Source: Rhodeus uyekii
Taxonomy: Eukaryota; Chordata; Actinopteri; Cypriniformes; Acheilognathidae
Direction: 5' to 3'
DNA: 64,000 nt
Assembly (NCBI GenBank): GCA_037043235.1
Contig: JAWRVZ010000074.1
Span: 395,501-459,500, forward strand
The first letter of the stretch is position 1. Each line of letters starts with the position of its first letter. Both the position numbers and the translations under genes were made by a program. Of this stretch, positions 41,791-51,813 are shown piece after piece. The notes under the pieces are model-generated. The model was given only the letters and a program-made list of their open reading frames with translations, searched no databases and was not told the DNA's origin.

Positions 41791-43346
41791 TGCTCAGGTT
41801 TTGAGGACTGACGGATACGTTGAACTCTGTTGTGAACGTACATATAGAATCGTTTTGTCTCGTTATAAATATTGCCCATAACAAATCCTACTTCAACTTG
41901 CCCATCTTTCTGATGTGCTTTCAGATACGCCACAGCACCTATGGCCTTGGTCGATGCATCCGAGAATACACACAATACTGTGTGCACCGCTTCAGTGAGT
42001 GAGGTTTTTGTGCATGCACGCTGAACATGAAGCTGTTTTAGGTCTTGGAGAGAATCTCTCCAGGCTTCCCATCTACTTAATTTGTCCTTCGGGAGTGGTG
42101 TGTCCCAATCTGACAGTTCAGCGGTGAGTTCTCTCAGAAGCGCTCTTCCCTGGATCGTGACAGGTGCCAGTAGACCCAGAGGATCGAAAACACTGTTGAC
42201 AGTGGAGAGGACTCCACGGCGAGTAAATGGTTTGTCATTGATTGATGTGGAGTACGTGAATGTATCACTCGGGATCTCCCACAGCAAACCTAAACTCCGT
42301 TGCGTGGGTGATGTTTCTCCACTCAGATCTAGGTCCTTGATTACTGGAGCACATTCTTCAGGTGGGAAAGCTTTCATGACTGTCTGAGAGTTTGAAGCAA
42401 ACTTGTGTAAGTGGAGGTTTGACTCTGCTAATGAGGCCTGTGTTCGTTGGAGCAAATCGATTGCCTCCGCTTCAGACGGTACAGATACTAAACCATCATC
42501 AGCATAAAAATGTCTTTCCACAAACTTGACAGTATCATCACCATGCTCTTTTGCACCTTCTCTGATGGCTTTTCGCAGCCCATAGATGGCCACTGCAGGA
42601 GATGGCCCATTTCCAAAGACGTGGACCTTCATTCGATACTCAACTATTTCAACTATTTCCTTGCTGACATCATTGTCCTTGTGCCATAAAAAACGTAGGA
42701 AGTTGCGATGGTCTTCCCACACCAAGAAACAGTGGAGCAAATCGATTTGCTGAATGTCCGTTACAATTGCAACTTTCTCTTTCCGAAAGCGTAGGAGGAC
42801 ACCCACTAGAGAGTTATTGAAGTCGGGGCCTGTGAGGAGCACATCGTTGAGAGAGACACCGGAGTATCGAGCGCTGGAGTCAAAGACAACCCTGATCTGA
42901 TTGGGTTTTTTAGGATGATAGACCCCAAATGTTGGAAGATACCAGCACTCATCATCTCCACTTAGTGGTGGCGCTACCTCAGCATGTCCATTAGAAAAGA
43001 TCTTTTCCATGAATGCCACATACTGTTGCTGCATTTCTGGTTTCCTCTTCAGAGTACGTTGCAGGGATGTAAAACAATTAACTGCCAGCTGTTTGTTGTT
43101 TGGCAAGGGCTGGCGTGGTTCTCTGAATGGTAGAGGAGCTACCCAGCTGTTAGTATCGTTTCTGTAAATATTTGTGTCCATTATTTTAAAGAAAGCTTTG
43201 TCTTCCACAGATAGAGCAGGTTTGTTGTCATGTTCAGTTCTGATAAACACTGTCTGCCCTAACGTCTTCTTAGTTGTTTTGCCAGACATGTTACAGTTTT
43301 GCTGCATCTCTTTGATCTGCATAAAGCTTGTGCAGGGTTGAAAAAT
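41787..43346 (-). CDS. BEL/Pao reverse transcriptase with truncated RNase H
   Basis: It is in phase with gag-protease after one stop codon. RT motifs in order are the inhibitory PLSGDDECWYLPTFGVYHP region, RVVFDSSARYSGVSLNDVLL, the first catalytic Asp in KVAIVTDIQQ, GNGPSPAVAIYGLRKA, and the catalytic RHFYADDGLVSV. Then come RRGVLSTVNSVFDPLGLLAP and the RNase H first Asp in VLCVFSDASTKAIGAVAYL. The next part jumps from GFVMG to NIYNETKRFY, an apparent in-frame loss of about 50 residues that removes RNase H catalytic residues. The frame ends at TGA 41787-41789 (QSSKPEQ-stop). RNase H activity is unlikely. Confidence 0.9.
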   Translation of the reverse strand: MFQPCTSFMQIKEMQQNCNMSGKTTKKTLGQTVFIRTEHDNKPALSVEDKAFFKIMDTNIYRNDTNSWVAPLPFREPRQPLPNNKQLAVNCFTSLQRTLKRKPEMQQQYVAFMEKIFSNGHAEVAPPLSGDDECWYLPTFGVYHPKKPNQIRVVFDSSARYSGVSLNDVLLTGPDFNNSLVGVLLRFRKEKVAIVTDIQQIDLLHCFLVWEDHRNFLRFLWHKDNDVSKEIVEIVEYRMKVHVFGNGPSPAVAIYGLRKAIREGAKEHGDDTVKFVERHFYADDGLVSVPSEAEAIDLLQRTQASLAESNLHLHKFASNSQTVMKAFPPEECAPVIKDLDLSGETSPTQRSLGLLWEIPSDTFTYSTSINDKPFTRRGVLSTVNSVFDPLGLLAPVTIQGRALLRELTAELSDWDTPLPKDKLSRWEAWRDSLQDLKQLHVQRACTKTSLTEAVHTVLCVFSDASTKAIGAVAYLKAHQKDGQVEVGFVMGNIYNETKRFYMYVHNRVQRIRQSSKPEQ

Positions 43347-45614
43347 TTAATGGCGACCACTTTCTAGCACATTGGTCTTGATTGTGCTTACCGTTGGTTT
43401 ATGTACGTTACCTAGACACACTTCTCCTATTACTACCCAGCCCAGGTCCAATCGTTGGGCAAATGGAGCATTGCTTGGTCCATTGACCTGCTGCCTGACT
43501 TTGTGTGCCCTAATGACATCTCTTCCAAGTAGCAGAAGTATTTCTGCATTTAGTTCCAATTCTGGAATGTACTTGGCAATGTGTTGGAGATGAGGCTGGT
43601 GTAGAACTGCACTTGGCGTTGGAATTTCAGATCGATTATTCAAGATTTCATGACACTCAATGAGTGGGGGAAGAGAGATGAGAACTTTTCCATCCAGTGA
43701 CTCAATTTGGAATCCTTCCGCTTTCTTGCCGGACGTTTCTATGACACCAGAGCAAGTTCTGAGATGGTATGAGAATGGCTTGCTCTCCACATTGAACAGC
43801 TCAAAGAACTCTGGTCTGGCTAATGAACGATTACTTTGGTCGTCCAGAATTACATAGGCTTTGATGGCCTTGTCCTTGGAACCCATGGGGTATATCTTCA
43901 CGAGGCAGATTTTTGAGCATGAGCGGCTCCACTGACCTGGACCACAAACTTCTGTACAACTTGAACTGACAACAGCTGTGTTAGGATGATCTTCTCCCTC
44001 CCCGCCGTCCTCTTGTGACGGTGAAGGAGCCTTAACTGCTTGAGATGATGGGCCAGGGTGCATGGCTGCATCATGACTGGTGCTGCCACATTCAATGCAC
44101 TTCACATAAGCCTTGCATTCTTTGGCAAGGTGGGAAACCGAAGAACAGCATTTGAAACATATTCTTTTCTCTTTGAGGAAGACTTTTCTGTCATCGAGGA
44201 GTTTGTTTCTGAATGTTCTGCATTTTTTCAAAGGGTGTGGCTTATTGTGTAATGGACAGATTTTGTTGGGGTCGTCACTGGCAACACGCACATCTGTCTT
44301 GTGTACTGAGATGGGTTTGTTGGTATGGAAACTCTTCACAGTGGATCTGTCAAGCTTTGTGGGTGTTATAGCACTGCTTTGATACATAAAGCTTGGATCG
44401 TTTCGCCTCTTTGCCTCAGAGCAAACAAACTTACAGAAAAACTCAAAAGGTGGAAATGGACTGTGATTTTCTTCTTTGTACCATGACCCAGAAGTCACCC
44501 ACCTGTCCTGAAGCCCGTATGGAAGCTTTTCTACAATAGGTCCAATACCACGTGAAGTGTCAAGGTATGACAGACCTGTGAGGTAACCATCTTCTTTACT
44601 CCCTTGGATTTCCATGAGCAAATCCCCAAGTTCACGCAAATTGGTGTGGTCTTTAGCTGAAATTCTAGGGAAACTGTCCAACCGCTGAAACAGTGATCTT
44701 TCAATGATTTCTGGTGCAGCATAGCACTCACGTAGCCTTTCCCATGCTTTGTGTAAAGCGACATTAGGGTTGCTGACATGCACTGAGCGGATGCGTTTCA
44801 CCTGTTCACTAGATTCCTTTCCCAGCCATTTAGTCATTAGGTCTAATTCTTGCGTTGCTGTGAGATGCACTTCACAGGCTGCACTGGTGAATGAAGAATA
44901 CCATGACCGATAATTCTCTGGCTTATCATTGAATTGGTACAGTCCTGAACTGACAAGATCTCGTCGTGCTAAATACTGTGCCAAAGGCTCTGTCTGAGGT
45001 GGTGTGCTAGTTGGAGGAACATATCGAGGAACATATGGCTTATTATGCTCGTTCATAATGAAGTTTCTGACTTCAGACTTATCAGGTAGGTTTGTTACAA
45101 GATCAGCTTTCTCAGATCTTGGCCTGTTGATAGACTGAGCATGTGAAATGTCTTTCTCAGGCGGACTCCATGTTATAAAGCTGTTATGTGAGTCAGCGTG
45201 GAATGGAGGAGCGACAGGTAAGGTTGATAAGAGTGGAGAGGGAGAATGACTCTGGAGGTTGATTTGAGAATTGACATATTCACTGACACGTTCAATTTTA
45301 ACATTCTCTGATTCAGATCTTCCTCTTTCTACTGCTGCATGCATTGAAAGTTCAGCATCTTCCAGCACTTGCGCTTCCATTGCAGCCGCATCGGCTTCTC
45401 TATGTAGAGTTAACACTTCCAACTCAGTGTCTAATCTTACTGTTTCCAGTTGATTTTGAGCTTTTTCAATTTTCAGTTTAGCCTCTTGGCTAGCATATGA
45501 TGCTCTAACTTTAGCAGCTTCGGCTCTGGCCCGGGCAAGGGCCGCACTCGATGATGATGTGGATGACTTGCCACTTCTAGCGCTGCACACAGACGACTTG
45601 CTGCTCGTTGCCAT
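43347..45614 (-). CDS. BEL/Pao gag-protease polyprotein
   Basis: I chose ATG at 45614 (MATSSKSSVCSARSGKSS); the frame is open further upstream to 45731 without family-like sequence. An alanine/glutamate-rich coiled coil follows (ARARAEAAKVRASYASQEAK), then the capsid-like region (PRYVPP, QYLARRDLVSSGLYQF, WERLRECYAAPEIIERSLF). Two zinc knuckles come next: CFKCCSSVSHLAKEC and CIECGSTSHDAAMH. The aspartic protease active site reads AYVILDDQSNRSLARPEF, where BEL elements usually have DDGS-type residues. The frame runs uninterrupted to TAA 43347-43349 just after the protease. The RT frame continues in the same phase, so this stop is either a single lesion or a readthrough point. Confidence 0.9.
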   Translation of the reverse strand: MATSSKSSVCSARSGKSSTSSSSAALARARAEAAKVRASYASQEAKLKIEKAQNQLETVRLDTELEVLTLHREADAAAMEAQVLEDAELSMHAAVERGRSESENVKIERVSEYVNSQINLQSHSPSPLLSTLPVAPPFHADSHNSFITWSPPEKDISHAQSINRPRSEKADLVTNLPDKSEVRNFIMNEHNKPYVPRYVPPTSTPPQTEPLAQYLARRDLVSSGLYQFNDKPENYRSWYSSFTSAACEVHLTATQELDLMTKWLGKESSEQVKRIRSVHVSNPNVALHKAWERLRECYAAPEIIERSLFQRLDSFPRISAKDHTNLRELGDLLMEIQGSKEDGYLTGLSYLDTSRGIGPIVEKLPYGLQDRWVTSGSWYKEENHSPFPPFEFFCKFVCSEAKRRNDPSFMYQSSAITPTKLDRSTVKSFHTNKPISVHKTDVRVASDDPNKICPLHNKPHPLKKCRTFRNKLLDDRKVFLKEKRICFKCCSSVSHLAKECKAYVKCIECGSTSHDAAMHPGPSSQAVKAPSPSQEDGGEGEDHPNTAVVSSSCTEVCGPGQWSRSCSKICLVKIYPMGSKDKAIKAYVILDDQSNRSLARPEFFELFNVESKPFSYHLRTCSGVIETSGKKAEGFQIESLDGKVLISLPPLIECHEILNNRSEIPTPSAVLHQPHLQHIAKYIPELELNAEILLLLGRDVIRAHKVRQQVNGPSNAPFAQRLDLGWVVIGEVCLGNVHKPTVSTIKTNVLESGRH

Positions 45615-45759
45615 CTTAACCACTTCAAAAATCAAATGGTGCTTTTTCACTGTAGTGTTCTCGTGCAGTGTGTAGAAACTCTGACTAAACACCAAGTTAA
45701 ACCACAGCCAATGAAGACAAGGTCGTAGCAAGGTTAACCATTTACTTTCCCTTTATCTT

Positions 45760-46222
45760 GTTCATGTAGCATATGGTGAAAACTGTAATAAACAATACAA
45801 CAACATTCAGTGTGCATGTCTTAGCTAAACATTCAATTATACACAACTATAACACAAACAATAAGTGCTATTCAAAATGTAGCCGTTAGCATCAATGCTA
45901 GCTCGTCTTTAGTAACTCATTAAAGTCATTTCAAACAAAATGTAAAAATCTGGGGGTGATATTCGATGCAAATCTAACATTCGATCCGCATGTACAGAAT
46001 ATGGTCAAAACTTCATTTTTTCATCTCAGAAACATTGCACGATTGCGCACTATGTTATCTCTCTCGGTGGCTGAACAATTAACGAAGTTACATAGCGGAT
46101 TATATTAAGGTTTACAAATTAGGAAGAAAAACAGAAAAATAAGTAAAGAACTTCACATTCTTCCTAAGAACCAGTGCAATAAAAATAAAGCATTAGAAAA
46201 TGATATTCCTTAAAGGACAACA
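45760..46222 (-). repeat. BEL 5' LTR with a LINE scrap inside
   Basis: The first 140 bp (46222-46083) match the truncated 3' LTR. After that comes LINE-like sequence (45935-46083) and then AT-rich sequence to the gag leader. The inner LTR end and primer site are not certain. Confidence 0.6.
45935..46083 (+). pseudogene. LINE (L2-like) RT scrap inside the BEL LTR
   Basis: The plus strand reads NLGVIFDANLTFDPHVQNMV and KTSFFHLRNIARLRTMLSLS with a small frameshift, parallel to the L2 C-terminal RT but from a different subfamily. It is absent from the other LTR, where the corresponding region is deleted. Confidence 0.7.
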
Positions 46223-46223
46223 C

Positions 46224-48430
46224 AATAATATTAGAGAGAAAATTATAACCATGCAACCGTCTACTACAATATCACAAAATACAGTACATTTTAGTGTCCC
46301 TGAAGAAAAATTCCACTCCTTCATTGCTATTGGGGAGGAAGAATTGTTTAAACTCGTTAAATCATCAAAATCAACAACATGTAGGCTAGACCCAATACCA
46401 ACTAAGCTACTGAAAGAGATGCTTCCAGAGATCATAGGGCCAATATCGAATCTACCTTTTTTGTCAAAGATTCTAGAAAAGGCAATATCTTCACAACTAT
46501 GTTCCTTTGTAGAAAGAAACAGCATCTACGAGGATTTACAATCAGGATTTAGACCATATCATAGTACTGAGACTGCTCTCATTAGAGTTACAAATGATTT
46601 GCTCTTATCATCCGATCGTGGTTGTATCTCTCTGTTAGTGTTACTGGACCTTAGTGCTGCATTTGATACAATCGACCACAAAATCCTTCTGAATAGACTT
46701 GAAAATTATGTTGGCATTAGTGGAGTTGCATTAGCCTGGTTCAAATCATATTTATCTGACCGTTATCAGTTTGTAGCAGTAAATGAGGAGGTGTCATATC
46801 GATCACGGGTTCAGTATGGAGTTCCTCAAGGTTCAGTACTAGGAACATTGCTTTTCACCCTGTACATGCTTCCTTTGGGTGCAGTTATTAGGAAGCATGG
46901 CATTAGCTTTCACTGTTACGCTGATGATACTCAGCTCTATATTTCTTCTCATCCTGATGAAACTAACAAATTCACTAAATTAACAGAATGCATAACTGAT
47001 ATAAAAAATTGAATGACTAATAACTTTCTACTGCTTAATTCTGAAAAAACAGAGATTCGAATTATTAGACCAAAAAGTTCAGCATGTAATAATCTAGACT
47101 ACTGCCTAACACTCGATGGCTGTTCTGTCAAGTCTTCGTTGTCAGTTAGAAACCTGCGTGTGCTCTTTGATACCTATCTTTCATTTGAAAGACATGTTTC
47201 TAGCATCTGTAAAACGGCCTTCTTCCATCTTAAAAATATATCTAAATTACGACATATGCTCTCTAAGGCCCCGTCCACACAGAGACGCGGATCACTGCAT
47301 CCGCATACATTTCTTATCGGATTGGTGTTCTGTCCACACGCATCCGGCGATTTGGGAGACTGAATCCACTCACTTTTTATACCGGGTCCTAAAGTGGATC
47401 TGAATCCGACACCCTTGCGGTATCGTGTGGACGGCCAATACGTATATTTTTTTGTTTACCGATGATGTCATCACATCACGTGTCGGCTGCGTCACAGTAA
47501 CAGCAACAGTGTTGCCAGATTGGACTGAAGATTCCAGCGCAGCTACAGCTTAAAACCCTCCCATTTAAAAAATACCAGCCCAAAGTGCGTACTCTTTTAA
47601 ATAATGAACAATGTTGAGCGATTTTATGCATCAAAAACCATCCCAAATTTTATCAACCAGCCCAATGCATTTTTTTCCGGTCGGACGTGACAAAAAGGTA
47701 ACTAGCAATCTGGCAACACTGAACAGCAACAACAATGCGCATGCTCAAAGTCTTCTTCTCTGTGTATAGTGTATTATCTGTGGCAGAATTACAGCGCCCC
47801 ATACTGGTCTGGCACATAAACTACACCAGATTCAGTCGGTTTCAGTGGTATTGTGTGGACGCTGATATTTTTTTTTGAACGAGGAAAAAAAAGATCGGAT
47901 AAGGAACGCGCCGGCATCGTGTGGATATGCTTAAGACAAATGCGGAAAAGTTAGTTCATGCGTTTATGAGTTCAAGGCTAGTTTATTGTAATGCTTTACT
48001 AGGTGGTTGCCCTGCACGCTTAATAAACAAATTCCAGCTGGTCCAAAATGCAGCAGCTAGAGTTCTTACTAGAACCAGGAAGTATGAGCATATTAGCCCA
48101 GTTCTGTCAAACCTGCACTGGCTTCCTATTAAACAGCGAATACATTTTAAAATCTTGCTAATGACTTACAAAGCATTAAATGGTTTAGCTCCCCAGTACT
48201 TGAGCGATCTCTTAACACATTACAGTCCTTCACGTCTATTACGATCCCAAAATACTGACCAGCTTATAATACCTAGAATATCAAAGTCAACTGCTGGCGG
48301 TCGATCCTTTTCCTATTTAGCTCCTAAACTCTGGAACAGTCTTCCTATTACAGTTCGGGAAGCAGACACACTCTGTCAGTTTAAATGTAGACTAAAAACA
48401 CATCTCTTCAGCCTGGCATACACATAACAC
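46224..48430 (+). pseudogene. L2 ORF2 reverse transcriptase, retains YADD box
   Basis: The frame reads NIREKIITMQPSTTISQNTV, then a deletion joins KEMLPEIIG to PISNLPFLSKILEK. It continues through FVERNSIYEDLQSGFRPYHS, LLDLSAAFDTIDHKILLNRL, YGVPQGSVLGTLLFTLYML and the catalytic FHCYADDTQLYIS (about 46911-46950). It stops at TGA 47010-47012, which replaces a Trp codon by comparison with the first copy. The remainder reads MTNNFLLLNSEKTEIRII, is interrupted by the MITE, and ends with SFSYLAPKLWNSLPITV and HLFSLAYT at about 48427. It is the better preserved RT of the two L2s but lacks a functional endonuclease. Confidence 0.87.
47267..47926. mobile_element. MITE, 660 bp, GGCCCCGTCCACAC ends
   Basis: It interrupts L2 between ATGCTCTCTAA and TATGCTTAAGACAAATGCGG. 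The left end GGCCCCGTCCACACAGAGAC and right end GCCGGCATCGTGTGGA are imperfectly inverted. It has no coding capacity. A partial copy in opposite orientation lies at 38549-38930. Confidence 0.75.
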
Positions 48431-49108
48431 ATTATACATACATTTTTAATCCAAATCATGTAAAATGATTGTTAGGCTGCATAATTTAGGTCAGCCGGAA
48501 CCGGGAACATTCCCATAACACCTGATGTACTCGATACATCAGAAGAAGAATGGCATCTACGCTGATATTGGTCTCTGTTTATTCCGAGGTTACCGTGGTC
48601 AGCCAGATCCAAGCCGTATCCAGATCAGATGAAGGACCTGCACCTGGACACAAGCACAGCAGTGTCTGCGGAGACCGTGATTCTACTTGACCCTCCCCTG
48701 GGACGATCATGAACCCATCTCTAACCGGACCAAATTGGACTTCATATTGGACTTGAATTGTTATCAATATAATAATCATGCACTGTTTGGCTGTTGGCCA
48801 GAGGAGAACTGGTCCCCCGACTGAGCCTGGTTTCTCCCAAGGTTTTTTCTCCATTCTGTTCTTCATTCATTATGTCACCTGCCGGAGTTTTGGTTCCTTG
48901 CCGCTGTCGCCTATGGCTTGCTCAGTTGGGGAAACTTAACACTTAAAATTCATCAATTGTATTGATTCGCTGCTCTTTTGGGGCTACTGTTCAGCCAAAC
49001 AAACTTTGTTCATATTGTTTTTTTCTGTGACCAATGTAAAGCTGCTTTGAAACAATCTACATTGTAAAAAGCGCTATATAAATAAAGGTGACTTGACTTG
49101 ACTTGGCT

Positions 49109-49400
49109 GATTAACCCCGTCAACAATCGCAAACAGGTCTCCCCGCCCCATCAACAATAGCGAACAGGTTAGCCCCCCCACCCTTTTGTTGTGTCTTGTG
49201 ATTTTGAAACCCCGCCCATCTTGTTCCCTCGTTTCCCTTTATTGATCCCCGTCTCGTTACCTTTCCTCATGTGTTCCCTATTTAATCCCAGTGTGTTTGC
49301 TGTCCTGTGTCGTGTTGTTGTCACTTCATGTCTGGATGTTCCAGGTAGTTGTTGCATTGTGTAGGAGGCTGTAAGTCTTTATCACCTTGCATCGTTCCCT
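49109..49400 (+). mobile_element. Tandem-repeat scrap and LTR fragment
   Basis: CAACAATCGCAAACAGG and CAACAATAGCGAACAGG (49120-49170) echo the 97-bp repeat at 15167. From about 49191 the sequence (TTGTTCCCTCGTTTCCCTTT, GTGTTCCCTATTTAATCCCA) resembles the LTRs at 23757 and 27581, without a clear end. Confidence 0.5.
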
Positions 49401-49679
49401 GTCAATGAGGGTACCACATGACAAAAAAAAAAAAGATTGAGATACTGTCAAAGGTTATGAGCCCCACCCCAGCCCCACCCCTCCCTCTGAAATATGCACC
49501 TGTTTTAGACCCCCCCCCCTTATTTTATCCACCCACTTTCAAGTTTTTTTTTAAATTAGAGTTTTAAGCACATAATACACTTAAAACCATTTTAAAAAAA
49601 GACATTGTTAGTGAGTTCTGTAAACACAACTTTTTTAAAATATACACAACATCAGTAGTTTAAAATACTAAGAAATCTC

Positions 49680-50195
49680 AGCTACTTCTTATATTCCCAA
49701 CCATAAAAGAGGCCAAATTCTGCGGCAGGATTCTCCATCGCATGCTTCGATCTCCAAATCAAAGTTCCTCAAGGCGAAGAAGATGCTCCAGGATTGGCCA
49801 GCCCAGTGACCAGATATGAATTTAATTAAGCATATTGTGGCGTAGGATGAAAGAAGAAGCATGGAAAACGAAAAGCAAAGAATACTGATGAACTCTGGGA
49901 GACATGCAAGACACCTTTTTCTTTGCTATTTCTGATACCTTCATCAATAAATTGTATGAATCCTTGCCAAATCGCATGGATGCAGTCCTTCAAGCTCAAG
50001 TCATACAATATATTAAATTTGGATCTCACAGCACCATTACTTAATTTGCTAACACATTTTTGTATTTGCAGTAAATTTGTTCAATTTCTGTATAGGCGAC
50101 AACTTTTGAATTGCCAAAATTTGACCTTTCTGTCTTGATTAAATGATAAATATTTTTTCAGTGAAACTAATTTATTTCAGTGCATTAAACATTAT
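49680..50195 (+). pseudogene. Tc1-like transposase C-terminal fragment and 3' end
   Basis: Frame fragments KAKKMLQDWPAQ-stop-PDMNLIKHI (glutamate region), MENEKQRILMNS and the region encoding DTFINKLYESLPNRMDAVLQ-like residues precede an AT-rich tail with GCCAAAATTTGACCTTTCTG. Content and order fit the last third of a Tc1/mariner transposase. It ends where the next LTR element starts. Confidence 0.65.
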
Positions 50196-50543
50196 TGTCA
50201 CAGTCCTGTCATGATCCTATTGTTTTGTCCCTCCTGTGTTCCCGTAGCTGTCTTTTTAGTTTGTTCACTCATTTTAGTTTCGCCACCTGTTTGTAATTTC
50301 CTTGTGTATTTAAACCCCCATGTGCATCATGTCTTTGTCAATCGTTGAATGTGAGTCGATGTTACTTCCGAGTGTGTGGATGTTTCCTGAATGTTTCTCC
50401 TGTGGAGTTTTGCACCCTCGCGTGCCTTTTGTTTTGCCTTTTTGAATTAAAGTATTTCTGTTGATTCATCCTTGTCTCCGAGTTCTGTCCGCATCGCACA
50501 CTAGCGCAGTGGTAGCGCTAACGGACCGCATGCAGTGCTTACA
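50196..50543 (+). repeat. 5' LTR
   Basis: TGTCACAG...GTGCTTACA. It includes AATTAAAG near 50446, the CCGCATCGCACA block shared with other LTRs, and a tRNA D-arm-like TAGCGCAGTGGTAGCGC (50502-50518). Confidence 0.85.
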
Positions 50544-50623
50544 GAACGATTGACCTGGGTTGGTCACCCATAAAAGGACTAGGTTTGTCGCCTTTAAAGA
50601 CTCTGCAAAAGGAAAAGAAAAAC

Positions 50624-51680
50624 ATGGATATTCCTGCTGTAGCCCTGCTCCTGCTACAGCAGAAGGACCGCTCGCTGGAACTTCATACCCAGGAGTTCCT
50701 GAACCTCGCGTGCCTGACTCACTATCCGGACGTCCCGGGCATGCGTCCCAGCGGACGGTCCTAAGAAGGATGTCCCGGCCTACGTAGAGTGGGTGCTGAC
50801 GAGCAACGGCTTGCTATTTACCATCAGCCCGGCAGAGGACACCGCCAGCCCCGCTCCACAACCCGAGATCCAGCGCTCCCGAGCTTCGCGGCCCCGCCAG
50901 CGCTCCCAAGCTTCGCGGCCACGCCAGCGCTCCCGAGCTTCGCGGCCCCATCTGATGAACTGTCTCCTGGAACGGCCGCCTCTGATGAGCTGTCTCCCGG
51001 AGCGGCCGCCTCTGATGAGCTGTCTCCCCGAGCGGCCGCCTCTGATGAGCTGTCTCCCTCGAGCGGCCGCCTCTGATGAGCTGTCTCCCTCGAGCGGCCG
51101 CCTCTGATGAGCTGTCTCCCTCGAGCGGCCGCCTCTGATGAGCTGCCGTGGCCCGACCCGCCAGAGCTGCCGTGGCCCGACCTGCCGCTGCCGGTTCCAC
51201 CGCCTCTCCCAGACCTCCCAGACCACCCAGACCTCCCCGAACCTCCGCCGGCCTTCCGAGACCTCCCCGAACCTCCGCCGGCCTTCCAAGACCTCCCCGA
51301 ACCTCTGCCGGCCTTCCGAATTCCTCCTCTGGCGCCTCCTGAGCTCCTCGCCCTGCCGACACCCCCTGGACTCGAGCCTCCTCACCAAGGACCACCTAGG
51401 CCTCCCGACGGGATACCGGGGAGGCCTCTCAAAAAAAAATTGGGGGGGGGTGAAGGAACTCCGAGGGCGGGTGGGGAGAAGGAGGCGCAGCCGACTGGGG
51501 AGTTTGTTTCCCTGGCACCACCCTGGACTTCCCTGGTGCCCTGTTCCCCCGGCTCCGCCCTGGACACTCCCCTTGGACTGGCCCCTGACCCCACCTGCAC
51601 CTCCATGGACACATCCCCGCACATGGCCCCTGGTCCCGCCTGTACCACCCTGGAGACCTTTTGGACTCTGTAATGGACCA
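50624..51680 (+). pseudogene. Gag-like start fused to proline-rich tandem-repeat region
   Basis: ATG at 50624 opens MDIPAVALLLLQQKDRSLEL and continues HTQEFLNLACLTHYPD to a stop at about 50762. A frame change leads to PAYVEWVLTSNGLLFTIS, a phrase typical of Gypsy-like gag of this LTR group. Then come units giving SRASRPRQR, six units of 30 or 31 bp giving SDELSP or MSCLPERPPL depending on frame, three 30-bp units giving PRPPRTSAGL, and finally tryptophan/proline repeats (WPLTPPAPPWT). The 31-bp units shift frame, so a single product is doubtful. The same WPL-PP-PPW repeat occurs in the related element at 59697. No enzyme is encoded. Confidence 0.65.
50951..51133. repeat. Tandem repeat, three 30-bp and three 31-bp units
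   Basis: Units begin TCTGATGANCTGTCTCC at 50951, 50981, 51011, 51041, 51072 and 51103. Most contain GCGGCCGC. The last three have an extra base (CCTCGAGCGG) and so alternate reading frame. Confidence 0.95.
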
Positions 51681-51813
51681 GGGTGCCCACCCTCCCACCC
51701 ATGTTAGGGTTTAGTGTTTGATGTTTTGTTCGGTCCTCCCCCTGGTCCCCCTCCCTCCCTCCGCTGTCGACCTGTTTAGGCGCGAGGTCGCGCCTTCCGG
51801 GAGGGGGAGCTAC

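Larger units (their letters stand above)
39854..46222 (-). mobile_element. BEL/Pao LTR retrotransposon
   Basis: On the minus strand the order is 5' LTR (46222 down to roughly 45760), gag-protease, reverse transcriptase/RNase H, integrase, a purine-rich tract, and a truncated 3' LTR (40009 to 39854). Both LTRs start TGTGTTGTCCTTTAAGGAAT, and 39863-40006 matches 46083-46222 closely. The 3' LTR is cut after about 150 bp, together with adjacent L2 sequence. The coding region has few lesions for its length, so it is among the youngest elements here. Confidence 0.9.
39309..49108 (+). mobile_element. Second long L2-clade LINE, split by BEL/Pao and a MITE
   Basis: The left piece 39309-39853 holds the end of the ORF1-ORF2 spacer and the endonuclease start. 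The right piece, 46224-49108, holds the RT to the 3' tail (GCGCTATATAAATAAAGG, then TGACT repeats). The BEL/Pao element lies between. Relative to the L2 at 22231, about 650 bp of endonuclease/RT linker is missing, so the BEL insertion was followed by a deletion. A 660-bp MITE (47267-47926) interrupts the RT C-terminus. This copy keeps the complete tail. Confidence 0.88.

Noticed and set aside
50500..50545. A tRNA gene
   Set aside because: Only a D-arm/A-box-like stretch is present; no anticodon arm, T arm or acceptor pairing can be built.
50951..51133. Clustered NotI-type GCGGCCGC and CTCGAG sites suggesting vector or linker contamination
   Set aside because: They are part of a tandem repeat lying inside an LTR element with matching LTRs on both sides; no vector backbone is seen.
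50780..51622. A 280-codon minus-strand frame rich in arginine and glycine
   Set aside because: It is antisense to the tandem-repeat interior of an LTR element; repeats without stops keep both strands open.
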